In this document: piece by piece, positions 41,781 to 51,440 of the stretch
Position numbering within the stretch: position 1 is the stretch's first letter
Layout: every line of letters begins with the position of its first letter
From: Symbiodinium kawagutii
Taxonomy: Eukaryota; Sar; Dinophyceae; Suessiales; Symbiodiniaceae
NCBI GenBank assembly: GCA_009767595.1
Contig: VSDK01016761.1
Coordinates: 212,198 to 276,197, forward strand
Reading direction: 5' to 3'
DNA: 64,000 nucleotides
Translations under genes and position numbers: made by a program
Notes under the pieces: generated by a model
Database searches by the model: none
What the model saw: the letters and a program-made list of their open reading frames with translations, nothing else
What the model was told of the DNA's origin: nothing

Positions 41781-42243
41781 TTTCAACTGGAAACAGTGCT
41801 GCAAAGCTTTCACCTAGGAGCTCTGAAAGTGTCGTCCTTGTTGCGGCAGATATTTGGCTATGATCCTCCGATGAGGCGAGAGAACTTCAAGGGGTTGTAC
41901 CTCTGCACCACCACGGGCGTTCTGCAGAAAGGCAGGTCCCGCCCCCCCAGGTTTGTCCACCCAGGGCGTGCTTTCGCAACCAAGCGCCATCGAACACCTG
42001 TTTCAACAAGTTTGCACACGCAGTGTGGTTCCGCTTTGGTGGGAACCAATTGCATTGTTTTGCGAGATTGCGAGGAATTCGAAGAGTCCCAACAAAACAG
42101 GTGGTAGGAAAATGGACTGCGTTCGCTAGCTGCTTCAGATCTCAAGCCCTGCCAGGTAAGTCCGGGGTTGACCTTCCCATGCGAATCGCAGAGCGCTTGG
42201 CCAAGCTCCGTCTAGAAGATGCGACTGCATCTGTGGGGCACTG
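41781..42243 (+). CDS. Candidate exons, hypothetical
   Basis: After GTCACAG (41780) a frame reads FQLETVLQSFHLGALKVSSL, LRQIFGYDPPMRRENFKGLY. A second frame ends LPMRIAERLAKLRLEDATAS at a TGA (about 42170-42243). Both are helix-rich. Exon limits and function are unknown. Confidence 0.4.
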
Positions 42244-42507
42244 AGAGTTGTGCCGCTCCAATATGGTTCTTCCCATGCCCATACCGACCCAAGTGACCAA
42301 AGTGTGCTTTCTTATGTTTGACCACTAAGCTTCCTTAGCCATCATGATCCAGCATATAGGATGGATATACTGCACTTCATATATCTTAAGGATTCTTAAG
42401 GTTATATCCCTGATATCCTACGATTTCAGCTCGTTTTTTGCACGAGGTGCAGAAGGACCGGAGAACAACTGGAAGGGACGCGCAACCAGCCCTTTTTCTA
42501 CTCATTT

Positions 42508-42613
42508 GGAGGTTTCTCACAACATGGAACCCACGACATGGACGTTTTATTAAAGATAACTAACAATCAATTGATATTGGTTGATTTGGGGGTGCCCCTA
42601 TCAAGAAATTACC
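42508..42613. repeat. Family A inverted-repeat element (42508), diverged
   Basis: GGAGGTTTCTCACAACATGGAACCC ... GGTTGATTTGGGGGTGCCCC, ending AAGAAATTACC. Confidence 0.65.
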
Positions 42614-43412
42614 ATTTGGTTACTGGACAAGTTGGACAAAGAAATTGGTAACCAACGAATCACATGGATGTCACATCAACTCTGCTAGCGTTGTGGTCCC
42701 AGCTACTTCAAAATGTGCAGCTTTAGCGTTTTGCAGGTACCTCATTGTCGCATACATCTGATTTCTGGCCTACAACGTCTACCTTTGTCTAGGTGGCGTA
42801 GCCACCCACTATATAACTTGGATTTTTGGTGCTTTTGGGATGAGATGGATTTGCCAGGCAGTGACTAAAAATCAGAGTTTTAGCAGAGGATCTCTAAGCC
42901 ACCAAGTTGTATTACGGCATCAAAAGTATCTCTATCACATGTAGATGTAGAGAATGTTTGATGCTGTATATACATAATATTTGTACAAAAGTGCCCTCTT
43001 GCAACCTGAGCTGGAAGGTAAAGTCAAAACCATATTGATTAATAGGTAAATTACCCATGGTGGATGATCCACACAATGAGATTAGTTTATCGGTGCATTC
43101 TCCACATGATCTGCCAGTGTTTTCGCTGATCAAAGCCGGGCTGCACACTTAGCTGAAAAAGTGTCTCAGATGCAGAAACGCCTCTGCTTGCCGGAGAATC
43201 TGCTCAGTGTCTATCTATTTGTCTGTCTAAGTCGCTCACCCCTAATTAACTGACTAAGTAACTAACCAACTATCTAAACAATCAACTAACTTAGTATCTA
43301 GCTAACCCCAACGAACTATATATAGATATAGTACATAATATAGCAAAGATTTTACACATACACACATATCTCCTATATTTCCACTACTGTATGCTGCTTG
43401 TTGCTGCTCCAG

Positions 43413-43600
43413 GACAAGGAGATGATCAGCAAGTTGGTGGCCGAGATGCCGGGCGGCTTCGAAGCCATGAACGCCTACCTCCGCACGAACATCGCGGAGG
43501 CGCTGCGCACCATGCAGGCGCAACGCCTGCGACGCCGTTGGGGCGCGGGGAGGAGGGAGCTGCCGTTGGCACGGCAGCCGCCAGGGTTAGCCACGGAGCA
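43413..43600 (+). CDS. Candidate exon, helix-rich hypothetical
   Basis: After GCTCCAG the frame reads DKEMISKLVAEMPGGFEAMN, AYLRTNIAEALRTMQAQRLR, then an arginine-rich RRWGAGRRE. GC-rich third positions contrast sharply with the flanks; the signal is one of the strongest in the region. It runs into a (GAT)n tract at 43619. No family was recognised. Confidence 0.55.
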
Positions 43601-43616
43601 TGGGAATGGATGGGGA

Positions 43617-43618
<2 letters not shown>

Positions 43619-43694
<76 letters not shown>
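43619..43694. repeat. (GAT)n microsatellite
   Basis: About 25 GAT units. ORFs of poly-Asp, poly-Met, poly-Ile and poly-Ser are artefacts. Confidence 0.95.
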
Positions 43695-44091
43695 GTAGAT
43701 ACTCCCTGGTGAACAATCTGAATCATTCTAATTCATGGATTATGGTTGATGTTTGGTGGAAATATGGTTGATTATTGGTAGTTTCTCAAGCCGCCCAAAT
43801 CATCGCATATGATGATCATCAGTGCTGAACCAACGGAAAGTTGTGGGGTTGCTGAGAAACTGTAGCAGAAGTTTTCTGTTCATTTTTGAGAACAAAAGGG
43901 GTATGGGCTTTTGAAGTGTGTAAAAACATTCTTGGCAAACAAAGATAGCTGCAGTTGTGAAAACTCCGTTGTACGTTTTCATATCTCAGAAAAGACTCAC
44001 TCGCTCTCTTGAGATGCAGATATTTGTTTTGTTGATCCGTCTCTGGTGAAGAAACTCACTTGACCTGTTTGTTTATACTTAGGTATACTTA

Positions 44092-44199
44092 GGTGTTTCT
44101 TCAAATAGGGGATCCTTGCAGTTATCATCCAGTTTATTAACCATTTCTAGTAATAAGCCAATCATCTCTGGGGTCCCCCTAACTGGCTTGAGAAACCAC
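44092..44199. repeat. Family A inverted-repeat element (44092)
   Basis: GGTGTTTCTTCAAATAGGGG ... GGTCCCCCTAACTGGCTTGAGAAACCAC, with the CATCCAGTTTATTAACC interior. Confidence 0.75.
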
Positions 44200-44445
44200 G
44201 GTTTGGCAATGCTCTGAATCTGTACTTGTGCCGGCCATGCCGTCTTTCGGACCTGCGCTGTCCAGTCACCCAGCGGTAGCCAAGCAACCGGAACCAGCAC
44301 GGAGGTTTGCACATGCGAAAGATCAGAACAGTCCTTGGTGTTTGGCTGATGACATAATTTGGGCTGTTCGCCATCTTCAAATCACCTTCCGAATCATGGG
44401 CAAGGGACACCTTTAAGGACCGACATTTCATGGCAAAGACTGCAG

Positions 44446-44575
44446 TTAGGCCAGGTGGTGGTGACTGTGATCCAACTGTGCAAGGAAGTCTTCACCTCTG
44501 AGTTGGAGTGCTTGCTGAAGATGTTGGACATTGCTGAGCTGGAGCAGCGGGAGCAGTCCAAGCAAGACAGAGATG
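44446..44575 (+). CDS. Candidate exon, helix-rich hypothetical
   Basis: The frame reads QLGQVVVTVIQLCKEVFTSE, LECLLKMLDIAELEQREQSK, then QDRDGG. It is amphipathic and Glu/Gln-rich, with a coiled-coil-like end. Acceptor TGCAG lies near 44445. Confidence 0.45.
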
Positions 44576-44767
44576 GTGGAGGCCCCGAAATGATCAGATC
44601 CCCCGATCCAAAGTTCATCTAACATTGCCATTCATAGGGAAGACATCCGTGATTTTATACTAAGGGGTCGATGGTGTGTCCCTGTGCTGTTGCAGGAGTG
44701 TAACTCAGGAACCCGAGTTAGGCAACAGTTTGAAGTTGTCCAACTAGTGACTCCAACAAGTTGCCCC

Positions 44768-44853
44768 GGGTGTTTCTCAAATCATAGGGGACCCCCCACT
44801 TATCATCCATCAAGAGTCATTTATAGTAATAAACCAACCATTTTTTGGGCCCC
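44768..44853. repeat. Family A element lacking its right end (44768)
   Basis: GGGTGTTTCTCAAATCATAGGGG and the AATAAACCAACCATT interior are present, then the copy stops at GGGCCCC. Confidence 0.6.
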
Positions 44854-44916
44854 TTGATGTTGTTTATAGTAATAAACCAACTATTATAAACCATTTTATA
44901 GTATTAAACCACTTAT

Positions 44917-45006
44917 AATGTTAGTTTCTGAGACTTGTATCTACCTGTTGGTTTCATGCCTATTTTCATTACTTTAGGGGGGTTACACTAATCAGAAACC
45001 AACATT
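44917..45006. repeat. Family D inverted-repeat element, copy 2
   Basis: Shares with copy 1 (4275-4365) the interior CTACCTGTTGGTTTCATGCC and TTTCATTACTTTAGGGG and the right end ACTAATCAGAAACCAACATT. The left end is altered (AATGTTAGTTTCTGAGACT). Confidence 0.8.
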
Positions 45007-45271
45007 TACCATCATTCACCAACATTAACCAACATTAACCATCATTAACCAACTGTTGGGGTACTGAAAAACCCATTAACCAAAAGTTGGTTTTTTAATA
45101 AACCAACCGTTTTGAAAAACCACCACCTGTTGGATTCTTCGGTGCTGGTTGTTGTCATCAGGGAGGTGCTCTGAGAGCTGATCGCTGTTGGTGAGGCGAT
45201 GAAGTGGTGCTGGCTGTGGACGCAGGAGTCGCCCGGAGGATGATTCAGGCTATAGGCCGTTGTGATTATAT

Positions 45272-45356
45272 GGCGAGCTGGGTCAATATTAAGCAACAAT
45301 AGCTGGTTAATGGTTAATGATAGGGGATGATAACTAACAACTATAGGGGATATATA
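45272..45356. repeat. Truncated family B element (45272)
   Basis: Left end GGCGAGCTGGGTCAATATTAA preceded by ATAT, interior kept, right end missing; a full copy starts 11 bp later. Confidence 0.55.
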
Positions 45357-45366
45357 CTAACTATAT

Positions 45367-45471
45367 GGCTATGGGTCAATATTAACCATCAATATTAAGC
45401 AACAAAACTATGGGGAAAACAGCCTGGTTAATGATGGGAAGCAGGGGGACTAAGGGTTTTGACCCACTGCC
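45367..45471. repeat. Family B inverted-repeat element (45367), TSD ATAT
   Basis: Ends GGCTATGGGTCAATATTAACC and GGGTTTTGACCCACTGCC, flanked by ATAT (45363-45366, 45472-45475). Confidence 0.9.
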
Positions 45472-45725
45472 ATATGTGATGATTATAGGATTATATAGGC
45501 TATTATGATGATTAGAGGATGATTATCGTTATATCATGATGATTGTTATATATACTATCACAGGATGACTACTGTTATATCATGATTAGATCAGTATAGG
45601 ATGATTATTCCAGGTAACATGTGGGACCTATGTAACCGTGGCAACTGCAGCTGTGTGAATTTCGGCATGTTGAAGCGAGGGATCGAGTCGCCAACCGTTT
45701 TCCCATGGCATTTCTCCATGGTAAG

Positions 45726-45817
45726 CCACACATGGGTGGACGACCTACCGGGCCTTCAGAGGTGGTGAAAACTTCTTAGTGCTGCTGGAACTGCTGAACC
45801 CAGAAGGGACTATGTCA
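45726..45817 (+). CDS. Candidate exon, hypothetical
   Basis: From the AG at 45724 the frame reads THGWTTYRAFRGGENFLVLL, ELLNPEGTMS and ends at a canonical GT donor (GTGAGG, 45818). The next 20 bp lead into a family A element at 45837. No family was recognised. Confidence 0.4.
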
Positions 45818-45836
45818 GTGAGGTGCACCTCCAACT

Positions 45837-45937
45837 GGTGGTTTCTCAAAATAGGGAACCCCCAAAATGGATGGTTTATTACTATAAATGGTTAATATTG
45901 GATGATTTGGGGGGTCCCCTATTTTGAGAAACCCACC
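45837..45937. repeat. Family A inverted-repeat element (45837), 7-bp or longer duplication
   Basis: Ends GGTGGTTTCTCAAAATAGGG and CCCTATTTTGAGAAACCCACC. Flanked by TCCAACT on both sides (45830-45836, 45938-45944); counting element bases, CACCTCCAACT is repeated. Confidence 0.85.
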
Positions 45938-45991
45938 TCCAACTAGGTTTTACAGCGAATCCACCGGTTGTGGAAGAGGTTTTACCATCGA

Positions 45992-48195
45992 TCAAATCTC
46001 AAGACATCCAGGCGAAGAATCTCTTTGATCCATGTCGCCGACATAAGTTGTCCCTGCAATGTATAACCTGTCAGCACATCGGTGAATGATTGGAGTTGGG
46101 GAAGTTGGCCAGGAATAGTTGTGGAGAACTCTGAAGAGCTTGAAGATTCTGTGCTTGTGTAGCACAGCCGCACAACTCAACAGTAGCTGGGTGACTAGAT
46201 CCTGCTTGTGAAAACCCATGGTATGTTCCCAGAAATGGTTGATGCATAAAATCAACACGAAGCCCTAAAAATATTATAGTAGTCATTGGCACCATTGGCT
46301 TTGCGACGATTTCCTGTTGTGAATGGCCAGAGTTGGAGCATGGGTGGAGTGGATCGAAGTGTGTTGAAGAGCCTTGTCCACATATTCAAGAAGACTTTGG
46401 GAACAACCATGACTCCTGTGCATTTCAGTTTGTCCCGAGTGAGTTTTTTTAGTTTGCTGAGATCATTCGGAGCCTGATGGGATGGCCCGATAGTATCTAA
46501 GTTGTCAAGGAAGGCCAAGCTTCAGTTCTGGAATTCAAGAGCATCGTGAAGACATTTAAGCCTTCAAGACCCTGCAAGTCTTCAGACAAGCCACCAATCT
46601 CATACGGTACTTCAGAACTGTGTCATGTGTTGGTGAGTGTGTGCCAGTTGTCCAACATGATGACGCTGAGTTTCAGTGCAAAGCATGGCCATTGCAGCCT
46701 TTTGAATCCACGTCAATCCACGTGTTTTCCTTTCAGAGTCGCGAATTTTTTCAAAAGGAACATGACATTGAGAGAGTGTCATGAGACCTTCAGCTTTGGC
46801 TGTGGCACAATCATGTTGCTTAGATTCGCAAGCAGAAACCCCACACGAGACACCACGAGCTGCAAGCCGAAGCGACGCTGCTCCCTCGAGCAGTCTTTTG
46901 CCCTGCAGACTCGAGCGCAACTTGTGCTCTCGCAGTCTGGCAGCTGTGGCAAAAACCCTGGGGTTGGTGATGTTGGCAGTCGGATGCACTCGGGAAGTCC
47001 CAGGATTTTGAGACCCAATATGGATGCCAGTGCCATCCAGTGCCTGGGTGCCCCAAATTCCTGGTTTCGAAAGAGCTGCAATGTGTAACTTGGGATAGTT
47101 GGGGGTACCACCATTGCAACATGAAAGAAACTCTTTTCCCTATGGTGGTCATACCTTTTTTCCGACTCGATCTGCCACGAACTCACGGAGTTTTCACCGC
47201 GCTGCGATCACAGCTGTATTGCAGCTGTTCAGCTGGCACGGCAGAGAAGGCTGTTGCAACCTGGACGGTGAACACAGCTCTTATAAGTGACATTGCCGTT
47301 ACTGGGACCAATTTGTGAAGAACTTCTTATCAAAAACGATCAACTGAAGTCATCCAAAGTTTGGGTCTCTTCTCAACTGTGACTTGTTGGAACTTGTCTG
47401 GGCTTGTCCATGTTGGGACTGCGAACCTGTGCATAGCCCTGCAGTGGACAGCATCAGAGTTCGAGTCAAAAAGATTCCTGTGGCGCCGAGGGGATGAGAT
47501 AGGGCCACTGCACAGCTGCACAGTCCGCTGCCCCAAGGATGGAATCGGATTCCTTCAAGCGCTGAAGGAGGCGAGTCGCGGTCACCTGACAACTTGTGAC
47601 AAAGACTCGCCACTGGCAATGAAACGGACGCTTAGCTGTGCTACTTCTGTCCATATGCAGAAAAATTCCAGAGTGTCAGGTAAGCTCCCTTTCTTTGTTG
47701 CATCTTGGATGTGTTGCATTGAGGAAAAAAAACTCCAGAGTGTATGATGTGTTACATGGATTTGCTGTACAGCTATTTAGCTGCAAGAAGCGAAGTATCA
47801 TGCAACGGCGTTGTTCGAAGAGTGTGGAGGGTCCAAGCAAGTGACTTGCTGATGGGTGAACGAGGACAAAGGCCAATACGACCGCAGTGCGGCACGTTTT
47901 TTGCACCATGAATTTGAACGGAGGCGTTTCTTTGGCTTTGCAGGGAACCTTTTCCTGCGACGCTTAATTCCGCAGTGAGCGATTCTACGGCTTTTTCCGA
48001 ATCTTTTTGGCGTGCGCCAGTCCTTCCCTTTCGCATTCTCCAAATGGTCCTCTTAGGAAGTTGAGGGGTTGATGGTACCCTGCGGTGATGACAGGATGTC
48101 AGGTTGTGGGGCTCTGAAAAATGTGCCTGAAAACGTTGGATCAAGGCAAAACCCACTTGCTCCGCAGCCCAGCTCCGATTTCCATCGTTGGCCAT
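45992..48195 (-). CDS. Coding-like minus-strand region with a signal-like N-terminus, hypothetical
   Basis: Several minus frames look like exons in order: MVQKTCRTAVVLAFVLVHPS (47909, signal- or plastid-targeting-like), VTATRLLQRLKESDSILGAA with AVQWPYLIPSAPQESF (about 47590-47466), ALIRAVFTVQVATAFSAVPA (about 47285), TLQLFRNQEFGAPRHWMALA (about 47080), SRVGFLLANLSNMIVP (about 46840), VMVVPKVFLNMWTRLFNTLR (about 46400) and GFHKQDLVTQLLLSCAAVLH (about 46200). Plus-strand frames are also partly open. The region is free of family A-C elements, unlike its surroundings, and runs against the plus-strand exons. Joins were not resolved; it may be a nested gene or an old retrocopy. Confidence 0.3.
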
Positions 48196-48217
48196 TGATT
48201 TGATAATGACATTTGCT

Positions 48218-48328
48218 GGCTTCTCAAAAACAGGGAACCTCCAAATTGAATTGATTGGTCTATTACTAAAAAAGATTATTAATGGATATTAACGGAAGAT
48301 TTGGAGGTCCCTATTTTGAGAAACACCC
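48218..48328. repeat. Family A inverted-repeat element (48218)
   Basis: GGCTTCTCAAAAACAGGGAACC ... GGAGGTCCCTATTTTGAGAAACACCC. It lies just outside the coding-like minus-strand region. Confidence 0.8.
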
Positions 48329-48508
48329 ACACTTTGGGGACAATGCGCATTCCTAGGAAATACATCAGCCATTGGCCAAGCAGCAAATGGTTTGGCCCAG
48401 TCTTCGGAGGCGCTTGCAGTGGCCAACATGAAGCGCGACACTCAAAACCAGGCGTCCGAACGAACCCAGAGATTGGCGTCATGGGAATCACCAATGGTCA
48501 ACCATTAT

Positions 48509-48623
48509 GGCTATGGGTCAATATTAAACAACCAATTTCATGGTGGTTATTACCCAGCCAACTATAGGGAAAACAAAGGCTAATGATGGGGGAACCAGGG
48601 GTACGGGGTTTTGACCCACTGCC
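48509..48623. repeat. Family B inverted-repeat element (48509) flanked by a 16-bp direct repeat
   Basis: Ends GGCTATGGGTCAATATTAA and GGGGTTTTGACCCACTGCC. AATGGTCAACCATTAT occurs directly on both sides (48493-48508 and 48624-48639), much longer than the 4-bp duplications of the other copies. Confidence 0.9.
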
Positions 48624-48885
48624 AATGGTCAACCATTATCAACTGCGACTTGCAACTATCAATGGGCCATTGTCAGCCGTTGACCATTCTTAAGCATTCT
48701 TATCAACCGCGACTATCGGCAGGCCATTGTCAGCTTCCATTCTCAAGCAATAAAACTAATCAAACATTACTCGTATTCACTAGAATTCTTAAACAGTCTT
48801 ATTAACTATTGATTTATCACAACATAGACTATACCATTCACATTCATTGACTATGTTTCAATTAACCACTAATACCCCATCATTA

Positions 48886-48984
48886 CTGGTTGGTGGTTTC
48901 AAACATTTTTATTTTCCCTATCAGCTTTTAACAACTGATTGGTTGGCTGATATTTTTCCTAGGGGTGGTTCAACCACCAACCAG
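48886..48984. repeat. Family C inverted-repeat element (48886)
   Basis: Ends CTGGTTGGTGGTTTCAAACATT and GGGTGGTTCAACCACCAACCAG. It lies just upstream of exon 49038. Confidence 0.85.
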
Positions 48985-49037
48985 TTTTGTTGGTCACACC
49001 ATACCATCCTGTACTCCCATCACTCCGAAACCCCTAG

Positions 49038-49169
49038 AGCCATGATCTGCCAGGCCGTGGGCTGGTGCGAGACCCAACAGGTGAAGTCCCTCCGCGAAGT
49101 CATGGAGGTGGATGTGCCGCCGCACCGGATCGTGGATCCCTGGCTGCTGTGCCAAGTGGTCCATAACAG
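49038..49169 (+). CDS. Exon of the long plus-strand gene, hypothetical
   Basis: After CCCCTAG the frame reads MICQAVGWCETQQVKSLREV, MEVDVPPHRIVDPWLLCQVV, HN and ends at a GT donor after AACAG (49170). GC-rich and clearly coding. It sits between two family C elements (48886 and 49209). No family was recognised. Confidence 0.6.
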
Positions 49170-49208
49170 GTGGCGAAAATTGGTTGGTTGATGGTTGACT
49201 GGTTGGTA

Positions 49209-49318
49209 CTGGTTGGTGGTTTCAAAAACTTTCCCATATTTTCTTCATTTTGCTTTAGTGATTGTTGACAAATGGGTGGTTGACCCATATTTTTAATAGG
49301 GTTGGGAACCACCAGCCA
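49209..49318. repeat. Family C inverted-repeat element (49209)
   Basis: Ends ACTGGTTGGTGGTTTCAAAAAC and GGGTTGGGAACCACCAGCCAAT, interior ATATTTTTAATAGGG. It begins 39 bp after exon 49038-49169. Confidence 0.8.
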
Positions 49319-49559
49319 ATTGATGATAGAGGATAAACAACAATTGAATAGATATACCATGTAAACAACCTGCAGGAGCGCAACAAATGCTCTCAATGCT
49401 CGCAATGGACCCGTAAACTTGCGCGGAGGCTTTCGACGACTTTGCCAGTGGCGTGGGTCTAAAGCCTATTGAGAAGCGAAGAGTGGAGAAGGCGGGCACC
49501 AACGAAAAGAAACATAGAAAAAGGATGAAAAAGGAAAGTACGAGGTCAATCATGCAACA

Positions 49560-49697
49560 ATGCTGTGTGTGCATGGTCGAGTCCACATGGAGCTGACTGC
49601 AGTGGAACAGGCCATGAATGGAGCCATTGAAAGATATGGTGACTTTGCTCCGGAGGCTACAGATCAGGCACACTGGGAAGATCTACAGAGACAGCAG
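49560..49697 (+). CDS. Exon of the long plus-strand gene, hypothetical
   Basis: The frame reads EQAMNGAIERYGDFAPEATD, then QAHWEDLQRQQ and ends at a GT donor after CAGCAG (49698). The acceptor may be CTGCAG (49604) or earlier, since the frame is open upstream. A further candidate exon lies at about 49374-49467 (NARNGPVNLRGGFRRLCQW). Confidence 0.5.
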
Positions 49698-50074
49698 GTG
49701 ACTTGCTGTCCCCTTCCGCCATCCATGAATGGTACGCAAACGCAAAATGGGTAGTGTCCCATGTCTACGCAATACAGGCTGTTCATGTCATTTTCCTTTT
49801 TTGGCCCCCTTTGTTATGGCCATGTATTCCGTGGAAACCAAGGGGATTCCGGGGGGGCGTTTGATCTTAGGGATCCAGGATGCAGCCATCCAGTAATTAC
49901 GACGTAGCCAATATCATGATAAATCTCAACTCTCATTGAGCGTGTGAAGAGCATTGTCATGAAGCACAAACAACAAGTATGCTCATAGCGACCAAAACCT
50001 GTTAATTAATAATGGTCAATATGTCAATAGTGGTTCATGGATGTTGATCATGGTTAAAGATCAACAGTCATGAA

Positions 50075-50190
50075 GCATACCACGGCAATAGCATCACCAC
50101 CTTCTACGGCCTTGACGGGTTGATCTTTGGTGAGGCTCCCATTGCCTGGTCTAAGGCGCAGGAGCCGCGGCGCGGAGGTGATCAACTTCC
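50075..50190 (+). CDS. Candidate exon, hypothetical
   Basis: The frame reads NSITTFYGLDGLIFGEAPIA, WSKAQEPRRGGDQLP and ends in TGA; the true end is probably earlier. GC-rich against AT-rich flanks. Confidence 0.4.
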
Positions 50191-50360
50191 CTGACAATCT
50201 TCTAAGCTAATGGAACCAGAGTTACTGAGGTATCTTCGGTACTAGTCACTCTACCACTTGATATCAGCTGAAAGAAGCAGAGGCTCACTTCATGTCAAAG
50301 GTCGGAAAACGTATGCTTGAATAATCAGCAACATCAGCAAGCTGTTCAATTTCAGTCGGT

Positions 50361-50449
50361 TCATGGTGGAATGCAGGAGCTGGAACCAGCCCCAGTTGCA
50401 CCAGGCAGGATGGGTTGGTCAGCAGGCTTGTCAAACCGCAATGACATAT
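50361..50449 (+). CDS. Candidate exon beside a family B element, frame uncertain
   Basis: After TTTCAG all three frames are open to the element: SVHGGMQELEPAPVAPGRM, or RFMVECRSWNQPQLHQAGWV, or GSWWNAGAGTSPSCTRQ. Without the element the site would read ACATATCATGATGTGAGT, where GTGAGT is an ideal donor and only the second frame stays open. Confidence 0.35.
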
Positions 50450-50560
50450 GGCGATGGCTCAATATAAACCAACCAATAATGGGGGATATTCACCAACAAT
50501 AATAGGGAAAACAATGGTTAAAAGGGGGGAACCAGGGGTACAGGGTTTTGACCCACAGCC
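50450..50560. repeat. Family B inverted-repeat element (50450), TSD ATAT
   Basis: Ends GGCGATGGCTCAATATAAACC and GGGTTTTGACCCACAGCC, flanked by ATAT (50446-50449, 50561-50564). It is inserted 9 bp before a likely splice donor. Confidence 0.9.
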
Positions 50561-50838
50561 ATATCATGATGTGAGTGGCGATGAGTGTGAGAGGGACCGG
50601 GTCCCTCCCTGCACGGGTTTCGGCTTGTTGATCTGCACCTTGGGCAGATACCAAGCCGAGTGCAGATGTCGCACCAGACGGCGAGGTAGAGGCTCCGGGT
50701 GTGGAGAACGCATGATAAGCCCCTCGTGTGTGAAACAACGCTTGTGCCATGGTGTGCCTATTAAGAAACGATTTGAAACATATGAATCACTGATCCATGT
50801 GGACCACGACTCGATTTCCTGCTTGGATCTGATGGGAG

Positions 50839-50956
50839 GCTCCGAAGACCCAAAAGGCGCAGGCAAACGAGGAGATCGAGCCTGCCAAGACTGAGGACCC
50901 AAGATCTCCGGCTGAGACTGTTGATCTCCAAACACCTGAACGATGGCCATGGCGTG
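50839..50956 (+). CDS. Exon before an element-derived intron, acidic linker
   Basis: The frame reads EAPKTQKAQANEEIEPAKTE, DPRSPAETVDLQTPERWPWR and runs into a family A element. The acceptor is near 50838 (GGGAG). It is Glu/Pro/Lys-rich, probably disordered. With a GT donor at 50957 it joins 51081 in phase 1. Confidence 0.55.
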
Positions 50957-51072
50957 GTGGTTTCTCAAAGTATCTTGAAATGGGGGATACCCCTAAATCA
51001 TCTTGTTTATGAACCATTGATGATAATAATTTTCAATCATAACTTGGGGGTCCCCCACTTTATGAAGCCACC
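50956..51072. mobile_element. Family A element acting as an intron
   Basis: Ends GGTGGTTTCTCAAAGT and ACTTTATGAAGCCACC, with CGT on both sides (imperfect 4-bp duplication GCGT/ACGT). The predicted intron is 50957-51080: the donor GT comes from the element's second base, the acceptor AG from CGTCAAG just beyond it. Joining gives ...PERWPWR-DYEEAW... in frame. Confidence 0.8.
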
Positions 51073-51080
51073 ACGTCAAG

Positions 51081-51178
51081 ACTATGAGGAAGCTTGGAGT
51101 TTTCAGGGTCACCCAGACCTTTGTGAAGTGATATCACAGGCGATTCTCCTTGGTCCTCTGCAGGAAGTTGGGTAATGA
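51081..51178 (+). CDS. Exon after an element-derived intron
   Basis: The frame reads DYEEAWSFQGHPDLCEVISQ, AILLGPLQEVG and ends near a GT donor (GTAATG, 51173). It continues the reading frame of exon 50839-50956. No family was recognised. Confidence 0.55.
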
Positions 51179-51202
51179 TTGATTGGTTATATACGTGTTC
51201 TC

Positions 51203-51317
51203 AGTGCTTTCTCAAAATAGGGGACCCCTCAAATGGTTGGTTTCCTAATCTACTATTGACTTGATGATCAATAAACTGGATGAGTTGGGGAGTACCCCTA
51301 TGCCTTGAGAGACGCCC
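51203..51317. repeat. Family A inverted-repeat element (51203)
   Basis: AGTGCTTTCTCAAAATAGGGG ... GTACCCCTATGCCTTGAGAGACGCCC. It occupies most of the intron between exon 51081-51178 and the exon near 51340. Confidence 0.75.
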
Positions 51318-51339
51318 ATATGCTTTGAGAGGCATTGCA

Positions 51340-51440
51340 TTGGCTTCAGGAGCCAGCTCAGGAAAGTGCCGAAAGGCTCAGCATTGCTGGTCGTGGATCT
51401 TCAATCGGAGTATGTCAGGAAGTGATGTCCATGAAAGCAG
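51340..51440 (+). CDS. Candidate exon, frame uncertain
   Basis: After GGCTTCAG all frames are open for about 85 bp: EPAQESAERLSIAGRGSSIG, or SQLRKVPKGSALLVVDLQSE, or SSGKCRKAQHCWSWIF. The second follows the phase of the upstream exon and ends at TGA or a donor near it. Confidence 0.4.

Noticed and set aside
43391-43771. Poly-Asp, poly-Met, poly-Ser and poly-Ile ORFs
   Set aside because: Products of the (GAT)n tract; only the part before 43600 looks coding.
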